The notes beneath the pieces were generated by a model. It saw nothing but the letters and a program-made list of their open reading frames with translations. It had not been told where the DNA came from and did no database searches. Positions 32,750-42,037 of a stretch of DNA of 64,000 nt are shown here, piece after piece. The stretch is from Streptomyces canus. Lineage in GTDB: Bacteria; Actinomycetota; Actinomycetes; Streptomycetales; Streptomycetaceae. The stretch's first letter is position 1. Each line of letters opens with the position of its first letter. The stretch is from the NCBI RefSeq assembly GCF_001514145.1, contig NZ_KQ948657.1:310001-374000 (forward strand), written 5' to 3'. Made by a program: the position numbers and the translations under genes.

Positions 32750-33148
32750 TCACGCCAATGGCCGGTAGTACCCGAGGACCGGTGCCAGCTGGGCGAACCA
32801 CTGGCCCAGGGTGTCCCGGCTCTTCGCGTCGACGACGCACTCGTAGAAGCGGCCGTCGAGGTGGATGACGGCCATCATCAGGGTCTTGCCGCCCGGTCCG
32901 GCCTTGTAGTGGACGCTGCGGATCTCGTGCCAGGGGAACTCGGCGGAGTGCCCGTGGTCCTCGAAGGCGACGCCCGCGGAGTCGACGACGACGGAGTTGT
33001 GCCGGTCGACGGCCATGAACTCCGGCCCCTCGGGCGCCTCTTGAGGCGGCTGAGGGGCGAACGCCGACGGGGGCGGTGGCGGGCCGAAGCCCGGCGGGGC
33101 GCCGTACGGCTGGGGCGGGTTGCCGTGGGGCGGTGGCGGGGTGGTCAT
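32750..33148 (-). CDS. Conserved protein with Pro-rich N-terminus and PH-like domain
   Basis: The 132-residue protein has a Pro/Gly-rich N-terminal third (PPPPHGNPPQPYGAPPGFGP) and a compact alpha/beta domain (NSVVVDSAGVAFEDHGHSAE, FPWHEIRSVHYK, HLDGRFYECVVDAKSRD). The domain resembles the small PH-like domain found in many Streptomyces proteins and is paralogous to the protein at 42038-42607. No signal peptide is seen. I chose ATG 33148 (GGGGA 9 nt upstream) over 33154. It diverges from the ECF sigma gene. Function unknown. Confidence 0.72.
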   Translation of the reverse strand: MTTPPPPHGNPPQPYGAPPGFGPPPPPSAFAPQPPQEAPEGPEFMAVDRHNSVVVDSAGVAFEDHGHSAEFPWHEIRSVHYKAGPGGKTLMMAVIHLDGRFYECVVDAKSRDTLGQWFAQLAPVLGYYRPLA

Positions 33149-33269
33149 CGGCATCCGTCCCCTGGCGTCGCGGACTGCTTCCGGTTCATGTGAAACATTC
33201 TCCCCACCCCACAGCGTCAGTGAAGTGAGGACCTCTCACACAGCCGGGCGCAGCACCAGGAGGGAACAC

Positions 33270-33776
33270 ATGAGAAAGGCCCGCGCGGACGAGTACGCGG
33301 AGTTCGCCGCTGCCCGGGCCGGACACCTGTACCGCTCGGCGTGTCTGCTGACCGCGGGTGACACGCATCTCGCGGAGGACCTGGTGCAGGAGGCGCTCGG
33401 GCGGATCTACGTCCGCTGGAGCCGGATCTCCCTCGTCGGCAACCCCGCGGCGTACGCGCAGACCGTCCTGGTCCGGGTGTTCCTGACCCATCAGCGCCGC
33501 CGCAGCAGCAGAGAGCGCGCGACCGACGTCCTGCCGGAGGTGGCCGCCGCCGGTGTCGACACGCCCCTGCGGCTGACGCTGCTCGACGCCCTCGCCCGGC
33601 TGCCCGCCAAGGATCGGGCCGTGGTCGTCCTGCGCTACTGGGAGGACCGCTCCATCGAGGAGACCGCCGGTGTCCTCAACGCCAGCGCGGCGGCCGTCCG
33701 CACGCGCTGCACCCGAGCCCTCAAGCAGCTGCGCGGGCTCCTCGGCGAGGACATCGGCGCCTACGCCCGGCCCTGA
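33270..33776 (+). CDS. SigE-family (ECF) RNA polymerase sigma factor
   Basis: The 168-residue protein is an actinobacterial SigE-family ECF sigma factor. Region 2 reads DEYAEFAAARAGHLYRSACL, then HLAEDLVQEALGRIYVRW; region 4 has LPAKDRAVVVLRYWEDRSIE, then VLNASAAAVRTRCTRALKQL. It directs RNA polymerase to its own regulon. AGGAGGG 9 nt before the ATG at 33270 is an excellent ribosome site. The adjacent downstream membrane gene (52-nt gap) is its likely anti-sigma factor. The stimulus is not apparent from sequence. Confidence 0.92.
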   Translation: MRKARADEYAEFAAARAGHLYRSACLLTAGDTHLAEDLVQEALGRIYVRWSRISLVGNPAAYAQTVLVRVFLTHQRRRSSRERATDVLPEVAAAGVDTPLRLTLLDALARLPAKDRAVVVLRYWEDRSIEETAGVLNASAAAVRTRCTRALKQLRGLLGEDIGAYARP

Positions 33777-33828
33777 CCGGCCCCCTGACTTCCCTTTCGT
33801 CCGACCGATCCGGAACGGTGGCTTCCCC

Positions 33829-35073
33829 ATGTTCGCAGACCAGCACGAGGACCCCTTCGAGGAGCGGCTCGCCGCGGCCCTGCACGAGACCGGCGGCGGG
33901 TTCGACACCGACCGCACGGCCCTCGCCGCACGCGGCGAGGCGCGGGGCCGACGCACGCGGTTCGTGCGGCGGGCCGCTGTCGCCGGGGGCACCGCGGGCG
34001 TCGTGCTCGCCTGCGTGGGCGGGGTGCTGGTCCTGCGTCCGGGCGGTACGGCGACCGAGGCGGTGCCGTCGTCCGCGACGGCCTCCGCCAAGCCGAAGCC
34101 GAGCGTCACGGCCACGCACGCGACCGACGAGCAGATGATCGAGACCCTCAAGCACCTGTTGCCCAAGGGCGACTTCAGCGAGGAGCGCGGGCAGGGCACC
34201 GAGTCGGCCGACGACCGGAAGGTGCCCGCGCCGTCCGCCGGGCTCGTCTTCGACGACGGCGACGGCGCCGCGGCCATCGGGGTCGCCGTGGGCCGGGTGC
34301 AGCCCGGCGGTACGGAGGCCCGGCAGGCGGCCCAGTGCCCCGACCGGGTGTTCGTCCCGTACGACGCCTGCAAGACGAGTCGGCTCGCCGACGGCTCCGT
34401 GGTCACCGTGCTCCAGGGGTACGAGTATCCCGACCGCCGGGTGGACACCAAGCTCTGGTCCGCCGAGCTGGTCACCCCGACCGGGCAGCACATCACCGTG
34501 AGCGAGTGGAACGCGGCCGCCGAGAAGGACAAGCCCGTCACCCGGACCGATCCCCCGCTGGACCCGGCTCAGTTGACGCGGCTGGCGGCGGCGAAGGAGT
34601 GGCGCGCGGTCGCGAACGCTCTCCCCGCGCCCCTCCCCGAGCCGGAGCTCCCCGGCTCCGACCTGCACGCCCGCACCGACCTGCTGGCCCTGCTGCCGAA
34701 GGGCCTGAAGGTGACCGACAAGAGCAGCGACGAGGGCGACTACGCCTACGCCGTGGTCGACGACGGCAAGGGCAGGAGCATGGTCCAGGTCAATGTGCAG
34801 CCCGACATGCTGGACGCGGCCGATGACCTCTTCGGCTCGAGCTCCGAGACACTGCCCGACGGCACCCGGGTCGCCGTCAGCCAGGGCCCCGGGGACAGGG
34901 GCGACCAGGTCATGTGGACCGTGGACACCATGCGCGCCGACGGCAGGCGCGTGGTGATCAGCGCTTTCAACGCCGGCACCCAGAACGAGCCCGCCACCCG
35001 TGAGACCCCCGCGCTGACCATCGCCCAGATGCGGAAGATGGCGCTCGACGCCCGGTGGTGGAGCGGCAGTTAG
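33829..35073 (+). CDS. Probable anti-sigma membrane protein
   Basis: The 414-residue protein has a cytoplasmic N-terminus of about 50 residues (FEERLAAALHETGGGFDTD), one membrane segment (RAAVAGGTAGVVLACVGGVL to about residue 68) and a large extracytoplasmic domain. Two similar blocks are seen in it (MIETLKHLLPKGDFSEERGQ and LLALLPKGLKVTDKSSDEGD regions), suggesting an internal duplication. Position behind an ECF sigma gene and topology indicate an anti-sigma factor, but no ZAS zinc motif is visible. Its stop overlaps that of the convergent Nramp-like gene by 3 nt. Ligand and trigger are unknown. Confidence 0.75.
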   Translation: MFADQHEDPFEERLAAALHETGGGFDTDRTALAARGEARGRRTRFVRRAAVAGGTAGVVLACVGGVLVLRPGGTATEAVPSSATASAKPKPSVTATHATDEQMIETLKHLLPKGDFSEERGQGTESADDRKVPAPSAGLVFDDGDGAAAIGVAVGRVQPGGTEARQAAQCPDRVFVPYDACKTSRLADGSVVTVLQGYEYPDRRVDTKLWSAELVTPTGQHITVSEWNAAAEKDKPVTRTDPPLDPAQLTRLAAAKEWRAVANALPAPLPEPELPGSDLHARTDLLALLPKGLKVTDKSSDEGDYAYAVVDDGKGRSMVQVNVQPDMLDAADDLFGSSSETLPDGTRVAVSQGPGDRGDQVMWTVDTMRADGRRVVISAFNAGTQNEPATRETPALTIAQMRKMALDARWWSGS

Positions 35074-36386
35074 AAGAACTCCGACCACGGCTGGTCCCAG
35101 ATCTGCTTCACGCACAGGACCAGGAACAGCAGTCCGGCGATCGCCAGCATCGCGTTGCTCAGGGGCCCGTTGCGCCACTCCCTGGGCGTGCGGGAGGTGT
35201 TCAGCAGCCACATCAGCGTGCCGGCCAGGAAGGGGAGGAAGGCCGCGCCGAGTACGCCGTAGATGATGACCAGGCGGAAGGGCTGGCCCTGGAAGAGCAG
35301 GACCATCGGCGGGAACGTCAGCCAGAGCAGATACGCCCGGAAGGGCCAGGAGCGCTCGCGCGAGCCGGACGCGACCTCCTGGCCTGAGGCCTGCGCGGTC
35401 TCGCGGCCGCGGTAGCGGGCCACGAAGTCCGCGAACATCAGACTCACCCCGTGCCAGACGCCGATCAGCGAGGTGAAGGACGTGGCGAAGAAGCCGATCA
35501 GGAAGAACTTGGCGGTCGCCGACCCGTACTCGTCCTCCAGGATGTCGCTCAGCTGGACGAGCCCCTTGTCGCCGCTCGCGATCGCCACACTGGCGCTGTG
35601 CAGCAGTTCCGCGCCGACGAAGAGCATGGCGACGACGAAGATGCCGGTGGTGATGTAGGCGACCCGGTTGTCGAGGCGCATCACCTTCATCCAGCCGGTG
35701 TTGGTCCACCCCTTGGCGTTGACCCAGTAGCCGTACGCCGCGAGTGTGATCGTGCCGCCGACGCCGCCGATCAGACCGAGGGTGTTGAGGATCGAGTCCT
35801 TCTCGTCGGGCAGGACGGGGAGCAGGCCCGCGAAGGCGTCCGGCAGGTTCGGGGTGACCCTGATCGCCAGGTACACCGTGACCACGAACATGACGCCCAC
35901 CAGGATCGTCATGACCTTCTCGAACACCGCGTACTTGTTGAACCAGACGAAGACCAGGCCGACCAGACCGCAGGCGATGGCCCACCATTCGAGGTCCATC
36001 ACGTCGGGGAACAGGGCCTGGAGCGGCAGCGCACTCGACGACATCGCCGCCGCCCCGTACACGAAGCCCCAGATCACCACGTACACGGCGAAGAACCAGG
36101 TGGTCCAGCGGCCCAGGCTCGCCCAGCCGTCGAACAGGGTGCTGCCGGTGGACAGATGCCAGCGGCCCGCCGCCTCCGCGAGGGAGATCTTGACCAGACA
36201 GCCGATGACCGCGGCCCACAGCAGGGTGTAGCCGAAGTTGCTGCCCGCGATGAGTGTGGCGACGAGGTCTCCGGCGCCGACGCCGGTCGCGGCGACGACG
36301 ATACCCGGGCCGATGTACCGCCAACTGGACTTGCGCGGTACGGAGTTCGCCTCACCGGTCACTGTGTTGTCCGTGGTGTCCGCCAT
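35070..36386 (-). CDS. Divergent Nramp-family transporter
   Basis: The 438-residue protein has about eleven membrane segments and the overall layout of Nramp/COG1914 transporters (SSWRYIGPGIVVAATGVGAG, then KISLAEAAGRWHLSTGSTLF). The canonical metal-binding motifs are absent: in segment 1 the expected D-P-G-N is G-A-G-D, and in segment 6 the M-P-H is replaced by LAAYGYWV. It therefore belongs to a divergent branch whose substrate is not settled. ATG 36386 is preferred over 36395. It converges on the anti-sigma gene. Confidence 0.85.
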   Translation of the reverse strand: MADTTDNTVTGEANSVPRKSSWRYIGPGIVVAATGVGAGDLVATLIAGSNFGYTLLWAAVIGCLVKISLAEAAGRWHLSTGSTLFDGWASLGRWTTWFFAVYVVIWGFVYGAAAMSSSALPLQALFPDVMDLEWWAIACGLVGLVFVWFNKYAVFEKVMTILVGVMFVVTVYLAIRVTPNLPDAFAGLLPVLPDEKDSILNTLGLIGGVGGTITLAAYGYWVNAKGWTNTGWMKVMRLDNRVAYITTGIFVVAMLFVGAELLHSASVAIASGDKGLVQLSDILEDEYGSATAKFFLIGFFATSFTSLIGVWHGVSLMFADFVARYRGRETAQASGQEVASGSRERSWPFRAYLLWLTFPPMVLLFQGQPFRLVIIYGVLGAAFLPFLAGTLMWLLNTSRTPREWRNGPLSNAMLAIAGLLFLVLCVKQIWDQPWSEFF

Positions 36387-36443
36387 GAAGGTCAAGAAAC
36401 CCTAAAGATCTCGACGCGGCAAGAGGGCGTGCGGTGAAGGAAG

Positions 36444-36935
36444 TCAGAGGTCGCCCGGGGGGCGTCCGCCACATCCGGCGCCCCCGCAGGTACCCAGTTC
36501 GAACCAGACCGTCTTGCCCGGCCCGTGCTCGTGCCACCCCCAGCGCCGCGCGAGCGCCTCCACCAGGAACATCCCGCGGCCGCTCTCCGAGACCCCGGCG
36601 TCGAGTACCTGCGGGACGCGCCGGCCGGAGTCGGCGACCTCGCAGCGCAGCAGTCCGTGCGCGGCGGACAGGGTGAGGGTGAAGCGGCCGGCCGAGTGCA
36701 GCAGGGCGTTGGTGGCCAGTTCGCTCACGAGGAGTTCGGCGGTGTCCGCCAGGTCGTCCCGCTCCGCGAGCCCCCACCCCTCCAGCTGTCTTCGGACCTC
36801 GGCCCGGGCCTCGCGTACAGCGGACGGGCGGGGGTCGTACTCGACACTCAAGTGACCTGCTCCCAGGGGAGGTTGGGGGTAGGCGGCGTAACGAGGGTCG
36901 GGATCCGGCAGGCGTCCCCCGGAGAGTCGCAGCAT
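36444..36935 (-). CDS. Anti-sigma-like ATP-binding protein
   Basis: The 163-residue protein is a GHKL/HATPase_c_2 domain: N-box ELLVSELATNALLHSAG, G1 CEVADSGRRVPQVLDAGVSE, lid GRGMFLVEALARRWGW. This family of serine-kinase anti-sigma factors controls SigB-like or developmental switches. The Cys-rich tail (GTCGGAGCGGRPP) is unusual and may bind metal. I favour the ATG at 36935; an in-frame ATG at 36992 would add 19 Pro/Arg-rich residues. It lies after the MEDS protein gene in the same orientation, so the two regulators may act together. Confidence 0.8.
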   Translation of the reverse strand: MLRLSGGRLPDPDPRYAAYPQPPLGAGHLSVEYDPRPSAVREARAEVRRQLEGWGLAERDDLADTAELLVSELATNALLHSAGRFTLTLSAAHGLLRCEVADSGRRVPQVLDAGVSESGRGMFLVEALARRWGWHEHGPGKTVWFELGTCGGAGCGGRPPGDL

Positions 36936-37013
36936 GTTCACAGGGTGGCCCCTGCGGGGGCGGGGCACACGGGGAGTACTACCTGATTCCATACCTGCAC
37001 CACATCTGTACGA

Positions 37014-37904
37014 CTACGCGTACTGCAGTCGTACGGTCGACCCGTCCCGGTCGTCGCGTACGTCGACGTACGCACACACCTGGCGCGCGTACCAGAGCCC
37101 CTGGCCGGATTCCAGGTCGGTGGTGTCCGGCGGGACGAATCCGGCGAGGGGGTCGTCCACGCGGTGCTCCGAGCGGAGTTCGCAGACACAGTGCGTGTCC
37201 TGCCCCCACAGCAGCGCGGTACCGGCCCGCTGCCCCACGGCCTGCGCCGCCTCGGTGACGGCCATCGCGAACAGTTCCGCGTCGGCGGGCGCGAGACCAC
37301 GCGCCTGTACCCCGAGCCGTACGGCGTCGGCGGCCAGGTCGGTGAGGAGCTCCGCGTCCGGCGGGGGCGGCGCCAGGGGTACGGCGTTCAGCTCGGCGAC
37401 CAGGCGTACGGGCTCCTCGTACACGCCCGTGTCGGGGTGCGCCCGCCGGGCCGCGTCGATGATCGCGGGGCCCGCGGTGCGGACGTCGTAGGCGCACAGC
37501 GCGGTGGTGGCGAGCGGCGCGAAGAGGAGGTTGGCGAGGGCCTCGTAGCGGATCCACTCCGTGGTCTCGCGGGGCGAACGGCCGGCCCTGCCGTTCCAGA
37601 CGGGTTCCATGAGCAGGTGGATACGGCCGCCGGCCCCGGCATGCGCCGCGAGGTACCCGGCGCCCTGCGCGACCGCGTTCGCGGCGGAGCCGGTGTACCA
37701 GTCGGTGTGGTCGATGAGGGTGACGTGCCGGGCGTCCGTGCCGAGGCTGTCCCGGAGGAGGGCGAGGTGGTGGGGGGCGGCGATGGCCGCGGGTGCGGGT
37801 TCTCCGGGGGTGTCGAACGCCTCCGCGAGGAACGGGAGGGCGTTGGCGAGGAATTCGTCGTCGGTGGAGTGGACGGACATGCGGTGGTCGAAGGGGGTGC
37901 TCAT
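37014..37904 (-). CDS. MEDS-domain plus ATPase sensor/regulator (RsbA-type)
   Basis: The 296-residue protein begins with a MEDS (methanogen/methylotroph DcmR sensory) domain, EFLANALPFLAEAFDTPGEP, then HLALLRDSLGTDARHVTLID and RIHLLMEPVWNGRAGR (about 10-190). A C-terminal GHKL-type ATPase follows (PADAELFAMAVTEAAQAVGQ, then QGLWYARQVCAYVDVRDDRD). This pairing is found in RsbA-type anti-sigma regulators of actinobacteria. It should be cytoplasmic and sense a small molecule or redox state. The start at 37904 has GGATCCC-like but weak upstream signals. It follows the LuxR regulator by 32 nt in the same orientation and precedes another anti-sigma ATPase. Confidence 0.8.
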   Translation of the reverse strand: MSTPFDHRMSVHSTDDEFLANALPFLAEAFDTPGEPAPAAIAAPHHLALLRDSLGTDARHVTLIDHTDWYTGSAANAVAQGAGYLAAHAGAGGRIHLLMEPVWNGRAGRSPRETTEWIRYEALANLLFAPLATTALCAYDVRTAGPAIIDAARRAHPDTGVYEEPVRLVAELNAVPLAPPPPDAELLTDLAADAVRLGVQARGLAPADAELFAMAVTEAAQAVGQRAGTALLWGQDTHCVCELRSEHRVDDPLAGFVPPDTTDLESGQGLWYARQVCAYVDVRDDRDGSTVRLQYA

Positions 37905-37936
37905 GGGGGGATCCTTCGGGTGGGAGGGGTGTTCGG

Positions 37937-40363
37937 TCACCGCTGGGCCGTGACCCAGGTCGCGATCTGCGTTCTCGTGTGGAAGCCGAGCTTGTTGAGG
38001 ATCCTTTCGACGTGGCCCTCGGCGGTGCGGCGGGCGATGACCAGGCGGTCGGCGATCTGCTGGTTGGCGAGGCCTTCGGCGACGAGTTCGGCGACCTGGG
38101 CCTCCCGGGGGGTGAGGCGGACCTGGGGCCTGTCCGGTGCGGGGGGCGTGACGTCGGGAAGGCCCGGCTCCTGGAGGGCGTGCCCGACGAGTTCGGCGAG
38201 GGTGAGGGACGCGCCCCGGTCGTACGCGGCGGTGAACGCACCCGCGCCCAGGGCACGCCCCGCCCGGCTCTCCGTCTCCCGCCGCAAGGAGTTGAGTGCC
38301 TCGCAACCCCACCGCCCCTGGTCGACGGCGGCCCAGGCCCGGTCGGCCCCGCCGAGGAGAACGGCCGCCCGCTCGTGCGCGGAGCGCTCCGTCGCGATCC
38401 GCGCCGTGAGGTCCAGCGTGAGGGCGAGGCCGATGAGGTCGTTGACGGCGAGTTTGAGCCGGAGTGCCTCGCGGGCGTACTGCTCGGCGCGGGGCCAGTC
38501 CTGTTTCACGGTGTGGGCGAGGGCGAGCATGCGCAGGGCGTAGGAGCGGACCCATTCCTCACCGTGCTCGTCGCAGAGCCGCAGGGTCTTCTCGCAGACC
38601 TCGACGGCCCGGTCGGCGTGGCCCAGGAAGCCGAGGGCGCAGGCGAGTTCGACCTGGTCGAGGCCGACGAGGCTGAGGTGCTGGCCGGGGACGGGTCCGC
38701 GGGCGACACCGGCCTCGAAGTGGGCCAGCGCGCCGGGGAGGTCGTCGGCGAAAAGCCGGATGACACCGATGACGTACTCGGCGTGGGCGGCTTCGGCGGC
38801 GTCCCCGAGACCGCGGGCCAGTTCCCGGGCTTCCTCGGCGCGGCGCAGTCCCCTGGTCAGGTCCTCAGGACACCCGGCCAGCAGCCCGGCCACCCACAGC
38901 CCGCGGGCCCGCTCGGACGTCGGCTCCGGATTCGCCTCCAGGGCCCGCTCGGCCCAGTAACGGCCCTCGCGGGGAGCCCCGCAGGCATGCCAGTAGAACC
39001 AGAGGGTCCCGGCGAGCCGCAGCCCGGCGAGGGCGTCGGCGGGGGTCGGCGGGACACCCTCGCGGCCCGCGGCCATGACGGACGCTGTGCCCGGGGCACC
39101 CGCGCCAAAGGCCTCTCCGGGGCCCGGCGCGAGGGTCGCCCCGCCCGCACCCCGCAGGCTGAAGTCCAGTGCGGCCCGCAGGTTGTCCTGGTCCGCGCGG
39201 AGCCGGGCGACGATCTCCCGCTGGCCGGGACCGAACCAGGCCTGTTCGCAGGCGGTGGCCCGCCGCAGCATCCAGTCCCGGTGCCGGCGCCGGGTGGCGA
39301 GTTCCTCGCCCGCCGTCCCGCGCAGCCTCTCCATGCCGTAGTGCCGCAACGTGTCCAGGAGCCGGTACCGCACCCCGTCCGGCCCCGGCTCCCGGGACAG
39401 CACGGACTTGTCGACGAGGCCGGCGATCGCGTCGAGTACGTCGGGGCCGTGGACGAGGTCGCCGTCCGCGCAGACCGCCTCCGCCGTCTCGAGGTCGAAG
39501 CCGCCGGCCGGGACCGCGAGGCGGGCCCAGACCAGCTGTTCCCGTGCGGTGCACAGTTCGTGACTCCAGTCGACCGCGGCCCGCAGGGTCCGGTGGCGTG
39601 GGAGGGCCGCCGGGCTGCCGGAGGTGAGGAGGCGGTAGCGGTCGTCGAGGCGTTCCAGGAGCTGTTCCACCCCGAGCACGCGCATGCGCACCGCGGCGAG
39701 CTCGATGGCGAGGGGAAGTCCGTCGAGGCGTCGGCAGAGGCGGGTGACGGCGGCCCGGTTGCCGGCGGTCAGCACGAAGCCGGGGACGACCGCGGCCGCG
39801 CGGTCGGCGAAGAGGGCCAGCGCCGGATATCCGTCGGCCGCGGACAGGTCGCCGTCCGGATCGGGCACCGGCAGCGGTCGTACGTCGAGGAGGTTCTCCT
39901 CGGTGAGACCGAGCCGGTGCCGGCTGGTCGCGAGGATGCGCACTCCCGTGGTGCCGCTCAGCAGCGCCGCCGCGAGCCGGGCGCAGGCGCGCAGCAGGTG
40001 TTCGCAGTTGTCGAGGACCAACAGCACCTTGCGGTCCCGTACATGGGCGACGAGGGCGTCCGCCGGCGGCCCGGCGGAGTGGTCGTGGAGGCCGAGCGCG
40101 TCGGCGACGGCGAGCGGGACCAGCTCGGGATCGCGCAGGCCTGCCAGGTGGACGAAGCGGACGCCGTCGGGGAACGTGCGCTCCGCGCGGGCCGCGATGC
40201 GTGCGGCGAGGCGGGTCTTGCCGACGCCGCCGGGGCCGGTCAGCGTGACCAGGCGGGCGCGGCTGAGCAGTTCGCGGCCCGCGGCCTGTTCACCGCGCCG
40301 GTCGACGAAACTGGTCGTCTCGACCGGCAGGTGTCCGGCCCGCCGAGGCGCTGATCCGCCCAT
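37937..40363 (-). CDS. Large ATP-binding LuxR-family regulator (NB-ARC/AfsR-like)
   Basis: The 808-residue protein has an NB-ARC-type STAND ATPase: Walker A TGPGGVGKTR near 42-51, Walker B KVLLVLDNCEH, then RILATSRHRLG. A TPR-like helical region (about 400-720) and a C-terminal LuxR helix-turn-helix (LTPREAQVAELVAEGLANQQ, then RTAEGHVERILNKLGFHTRT) follow. Such large regulators act as ATP-switched transcription activators. The upstream GGAGGG supports ATG 40363; an in-frame ATG at 40429 is less likely. It leads a leftward three-gene regulatory run with the MEDS protein and the ATPase. The ligand is unknown. Confidence 0.9.
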   Translation of the reverse strand: MGGSAPRRAGHLPVETTSFVDRRGEQAAGRELLSRARLVTLTGPGGVGKTRLAARIAARAERTFPDGVRFVHLAGLRDPELVPLAVADALGLHDHSAGPPADALVAHVRDRKVLLVLDNCEHLLRACARLAAALLSGTTGVRILATSRHRLGLTEENLLDVRPLPVPDPDGDLSAADGYPALALFADRAAAVVPGFVLTAGNRAAVTRLCRRLDGLPLAIELAAVRMRVLGVEQLLERLDDRYRLLTSGSPAALPRHRTLRAAVDWSHELCTAREQLVWARLAVPAGGFDLETAEAVCADGDLVHGPDVLDAIAGLVDKSVLSREPGPDGVRYRLLDTLRHYGMERLRGTAGEELATRRRHRDWMLRRATACEQAWFGPGQREIVARLRADQDNLRAALDFSLRGAGGATLAPGPGEAFGAGAPGTASVMAAGREGVPPTPADALAGLRLAGTLWFYWHACGAPREGRYWAERALEANPEPTSERARGLWVAGLLAGCPEDLTRGLRRAEEARELARGLGDAAEAAHAEYVIGVIRLFADDLPGALAHFEAGVARGPVPGQHLSLVGLDQVELACALGFLGHADRAVEVCEKTLRLCDEHGEEWVRSYALRMLALAHTVKQDWPRAEQYAREALRLKLAVNDLIGLALTLDLTARIATERSAHERAAVLLGGADRAWAAVDQGRWGCEALNSLRRETESRAGRALGAGAFTAAYDRGASLTLAELVGHALQEPGLPDVTPPAPDRPQVRLTPREAQVAELVAEGLANQQIADRLVIARRTAEGHVERILNKLGFHTRTQIATWVTAQR

Positions 40364-40696
40364 GATCAGCCAGCCCTCCGAAGTGTGGTCGGAGATCCCA
40401 CTGTGCTCCCGGCCCTCACATATATGCATCCGCGGCTCACACCCGCGGGTGCACTTCCCCGGGGATCACGCCGTGGCGCACCGGTCCGCGTACACTGCGC
40501 GGCCTTCGCGGAACGCCAAGAACCCACAGCCGACGCACAGTTCACGCCATCGCGTCTTTATTCGCTCTTGACCTGACCATGTCACAAGCAGACGATGAGC
40601 GGCACACCCGCACCGGCAGCACGTCGCTGAACCACCCCCCGCTCCACTCCCCCACTTCCGGAGATCCCGGAAACCCCGGAGAACCAAGGAGACTTC
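40364..40696. promoter_or_regulatory. Divergent promoter region with 11-bp inverted repeat
   Basis: This 333-bp gap lies between the LuxR-type regulator and the carboxypeptidase. It contains a hairpin or operator: TGCATCCGCGG (40425-40435) and CCGCGGGTGCA (40443-40453), 11-bp arms with one mismatch and a 7-nt spacer. It lies about 60 nt upstream of the regulator start. The remainder is AT-richer near 40540-40580. It probably holds promoters of both genes; I could not place the -10 boxes with confidence. Confidence 0.55.
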
Positions 40697-42031
40697 ATGC
40701 GACTTCGCATACGCGGTTCCGGCGCCCGCGGCGGCACCCGCTACGCCGCCCTCGCCGCCGTTCTGGCCCTCGCCCTCGCGGCCCCGCTCTCCGCGAACGC
40801 CGACAGCGCCCCGAAGGCGGCGGCGAGCGCCGAGGACGTCCGGCAGTACGAGATCCACCAGCACACAACGCCCCTGACCCGTACGGCGATCCAGCAGACC
40901 GGGGTGACCGTCGACGAGGCCGACGAGGAGACCGTCGTGATCTCCGGGCGCGCGGACCAGATCAAGAGACTGCGCCAACTCGGCTATCAGGTCTCCGCGT
41001 TGGGCGCGGTTCCGGACCGGATCGCCGAGGACGAGGTCCGGCTGTACGACTTCCCGTCGGCCGACTCGCGCTACCACAACTACGCCGAGACGAACGCCGA
41101 GATCGACCAGCGCCTCGCCGCCTACCCGAACATCATGAGCAAGCGGGTCATCGGCAGGTCGTACCAGGGCCGGGACATCGTCGCCATCAAGATCAGCGAC
41201 AACGTGGCGACCGACGAGGCCGAGCCCGAGGTGCTGTTCACCCACCACCAGCACGCCCGCGAGCACCTCACGGTGGAGATGGCCCTGTATCTGCTGCGCG
41301 AACTCGGCGCGGGCTACGGGAGCGACTCACGGGTGACAAACATGGTGAACAACCGTGAGATCTGGATCGTCCCCGACCTCAACCCGGACGGCGGCGAGTA
41401 CGACATCGCCACCGGCTCCTACCGCTCGTGGCGCAAGAACCGGCAGCCCAACTCCGGTTCCTCGGCCGTCGGCACCGACCTCAACCGCAACTGGGCCTAC
41501 CGCTGGGGCTGCTGCGGCGGTTCGTCCGGATCGACGTCCTCCGAGACCTACCGGGGTACGGCCGCCGAGTCGGCGCCGGAGGTCAAGGTCGTGGCCGACT
41601 TCGTGCGCAGCCGGGTGGTCGGCGGGGTCCAGCAGATCAAGTCGAACATCGACTTCCACACGTACAGCGAACTGGTGCTGTGGCCCTACGGGTACACGTA
41701 CTCCGACACGGCGACCGGGATGACGGCGGACGACAACGCCGTGTTCAAGACGGTCGGGCAGAAGATGGCCGCGAGCAACGGGTACACGGCGGAGCAGGCG
41801 AGCGACCTGTACATCACCGACGGGTCGATCGACGACTACCTCTGGGGCACGCACAAGATCTTCTCGTACACCTTCGAGATGTATCCGTCGTCGAGTTCCG
41901 GTGGGGGGTTCTATCCCCCCGACGAGGTGATCGAGCGGGAGACCTCGCGGAACCGGGACGCGGTGCTGCAGCTCCTGGAGAACTCGGACTGCATGTACCG
42001 GTCGATCGGGAAGCAGGCGCAGTACTGCTAG
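40697..42031 (+). CDS. Secreted M14-family zinc carboxypeptidase
   Basis: The 444-residue protein has a Sec signal peptide (about 1-36) and a propeptide-like region, then an M14 carboxypeptidase domain (about 125-430). Zinc ligands are H186 and E189 (HHQHAREH) and the His in [10 protein letters not shown]. The catalytic Glu lies in [16 protein letters not shown] before ATG 40697 fixes the start. It resembles the streptomycete zinc carboxypeptidase T-like enzymes that remove C-terminal residues. It converges with the PH-like gene with 6 nt between stops. Secretion and zinc dependence are supported by sequence; specificity is not. Confidence 0.92.
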   Translation: MRLRIRGSGARGGTRYAALAAVLALALAAPLSANADSAPKAAASAEDVRQYEIHQHTTPLTRTAIQQTGVTVDEADEETVVISGRADQIKRLRQLGYQVSALGAVPDRIAEDEVRLYDFPSADSRYHNYAETNAEIDQRLAAYPNIMSKRVIGRSYQGRDIVAIKISDNVATDEAEPEVLFTHHQHAREHLTVEMALYLLRELGAGYGSDSRVTNMVNNREIWIVPDLNPDGGEYDIATGSYRSWRKNRQPNSGSSAVGTDLNRNWAYRWGCCGGSSGSTSSETYRGTAAESAPEVKVVADFVRSRVVGGVQQIKSNIDFHTYSELVLWPYGYTYSDTATGMTADDNAVFKTVGQKMAASNGYTAEQASDLYITDGSIDDYLWGTHKIFSYTFEMYPSSSSGGGFYPPDEVIERETSRNRDAVLQLLENSDCMYRSIGKQAQYC

Positions 42032-42037
42032 GAGCCC

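Noticed and set aside
33721..36324. 867-codon leftward frame over the anti-sigma and Nramp-like genes
   Set aside because: Its translation is Arg/Gly/Pro-rich low-complexity sequence without a family, whereas the overlapping frames encode recognisable proteins.
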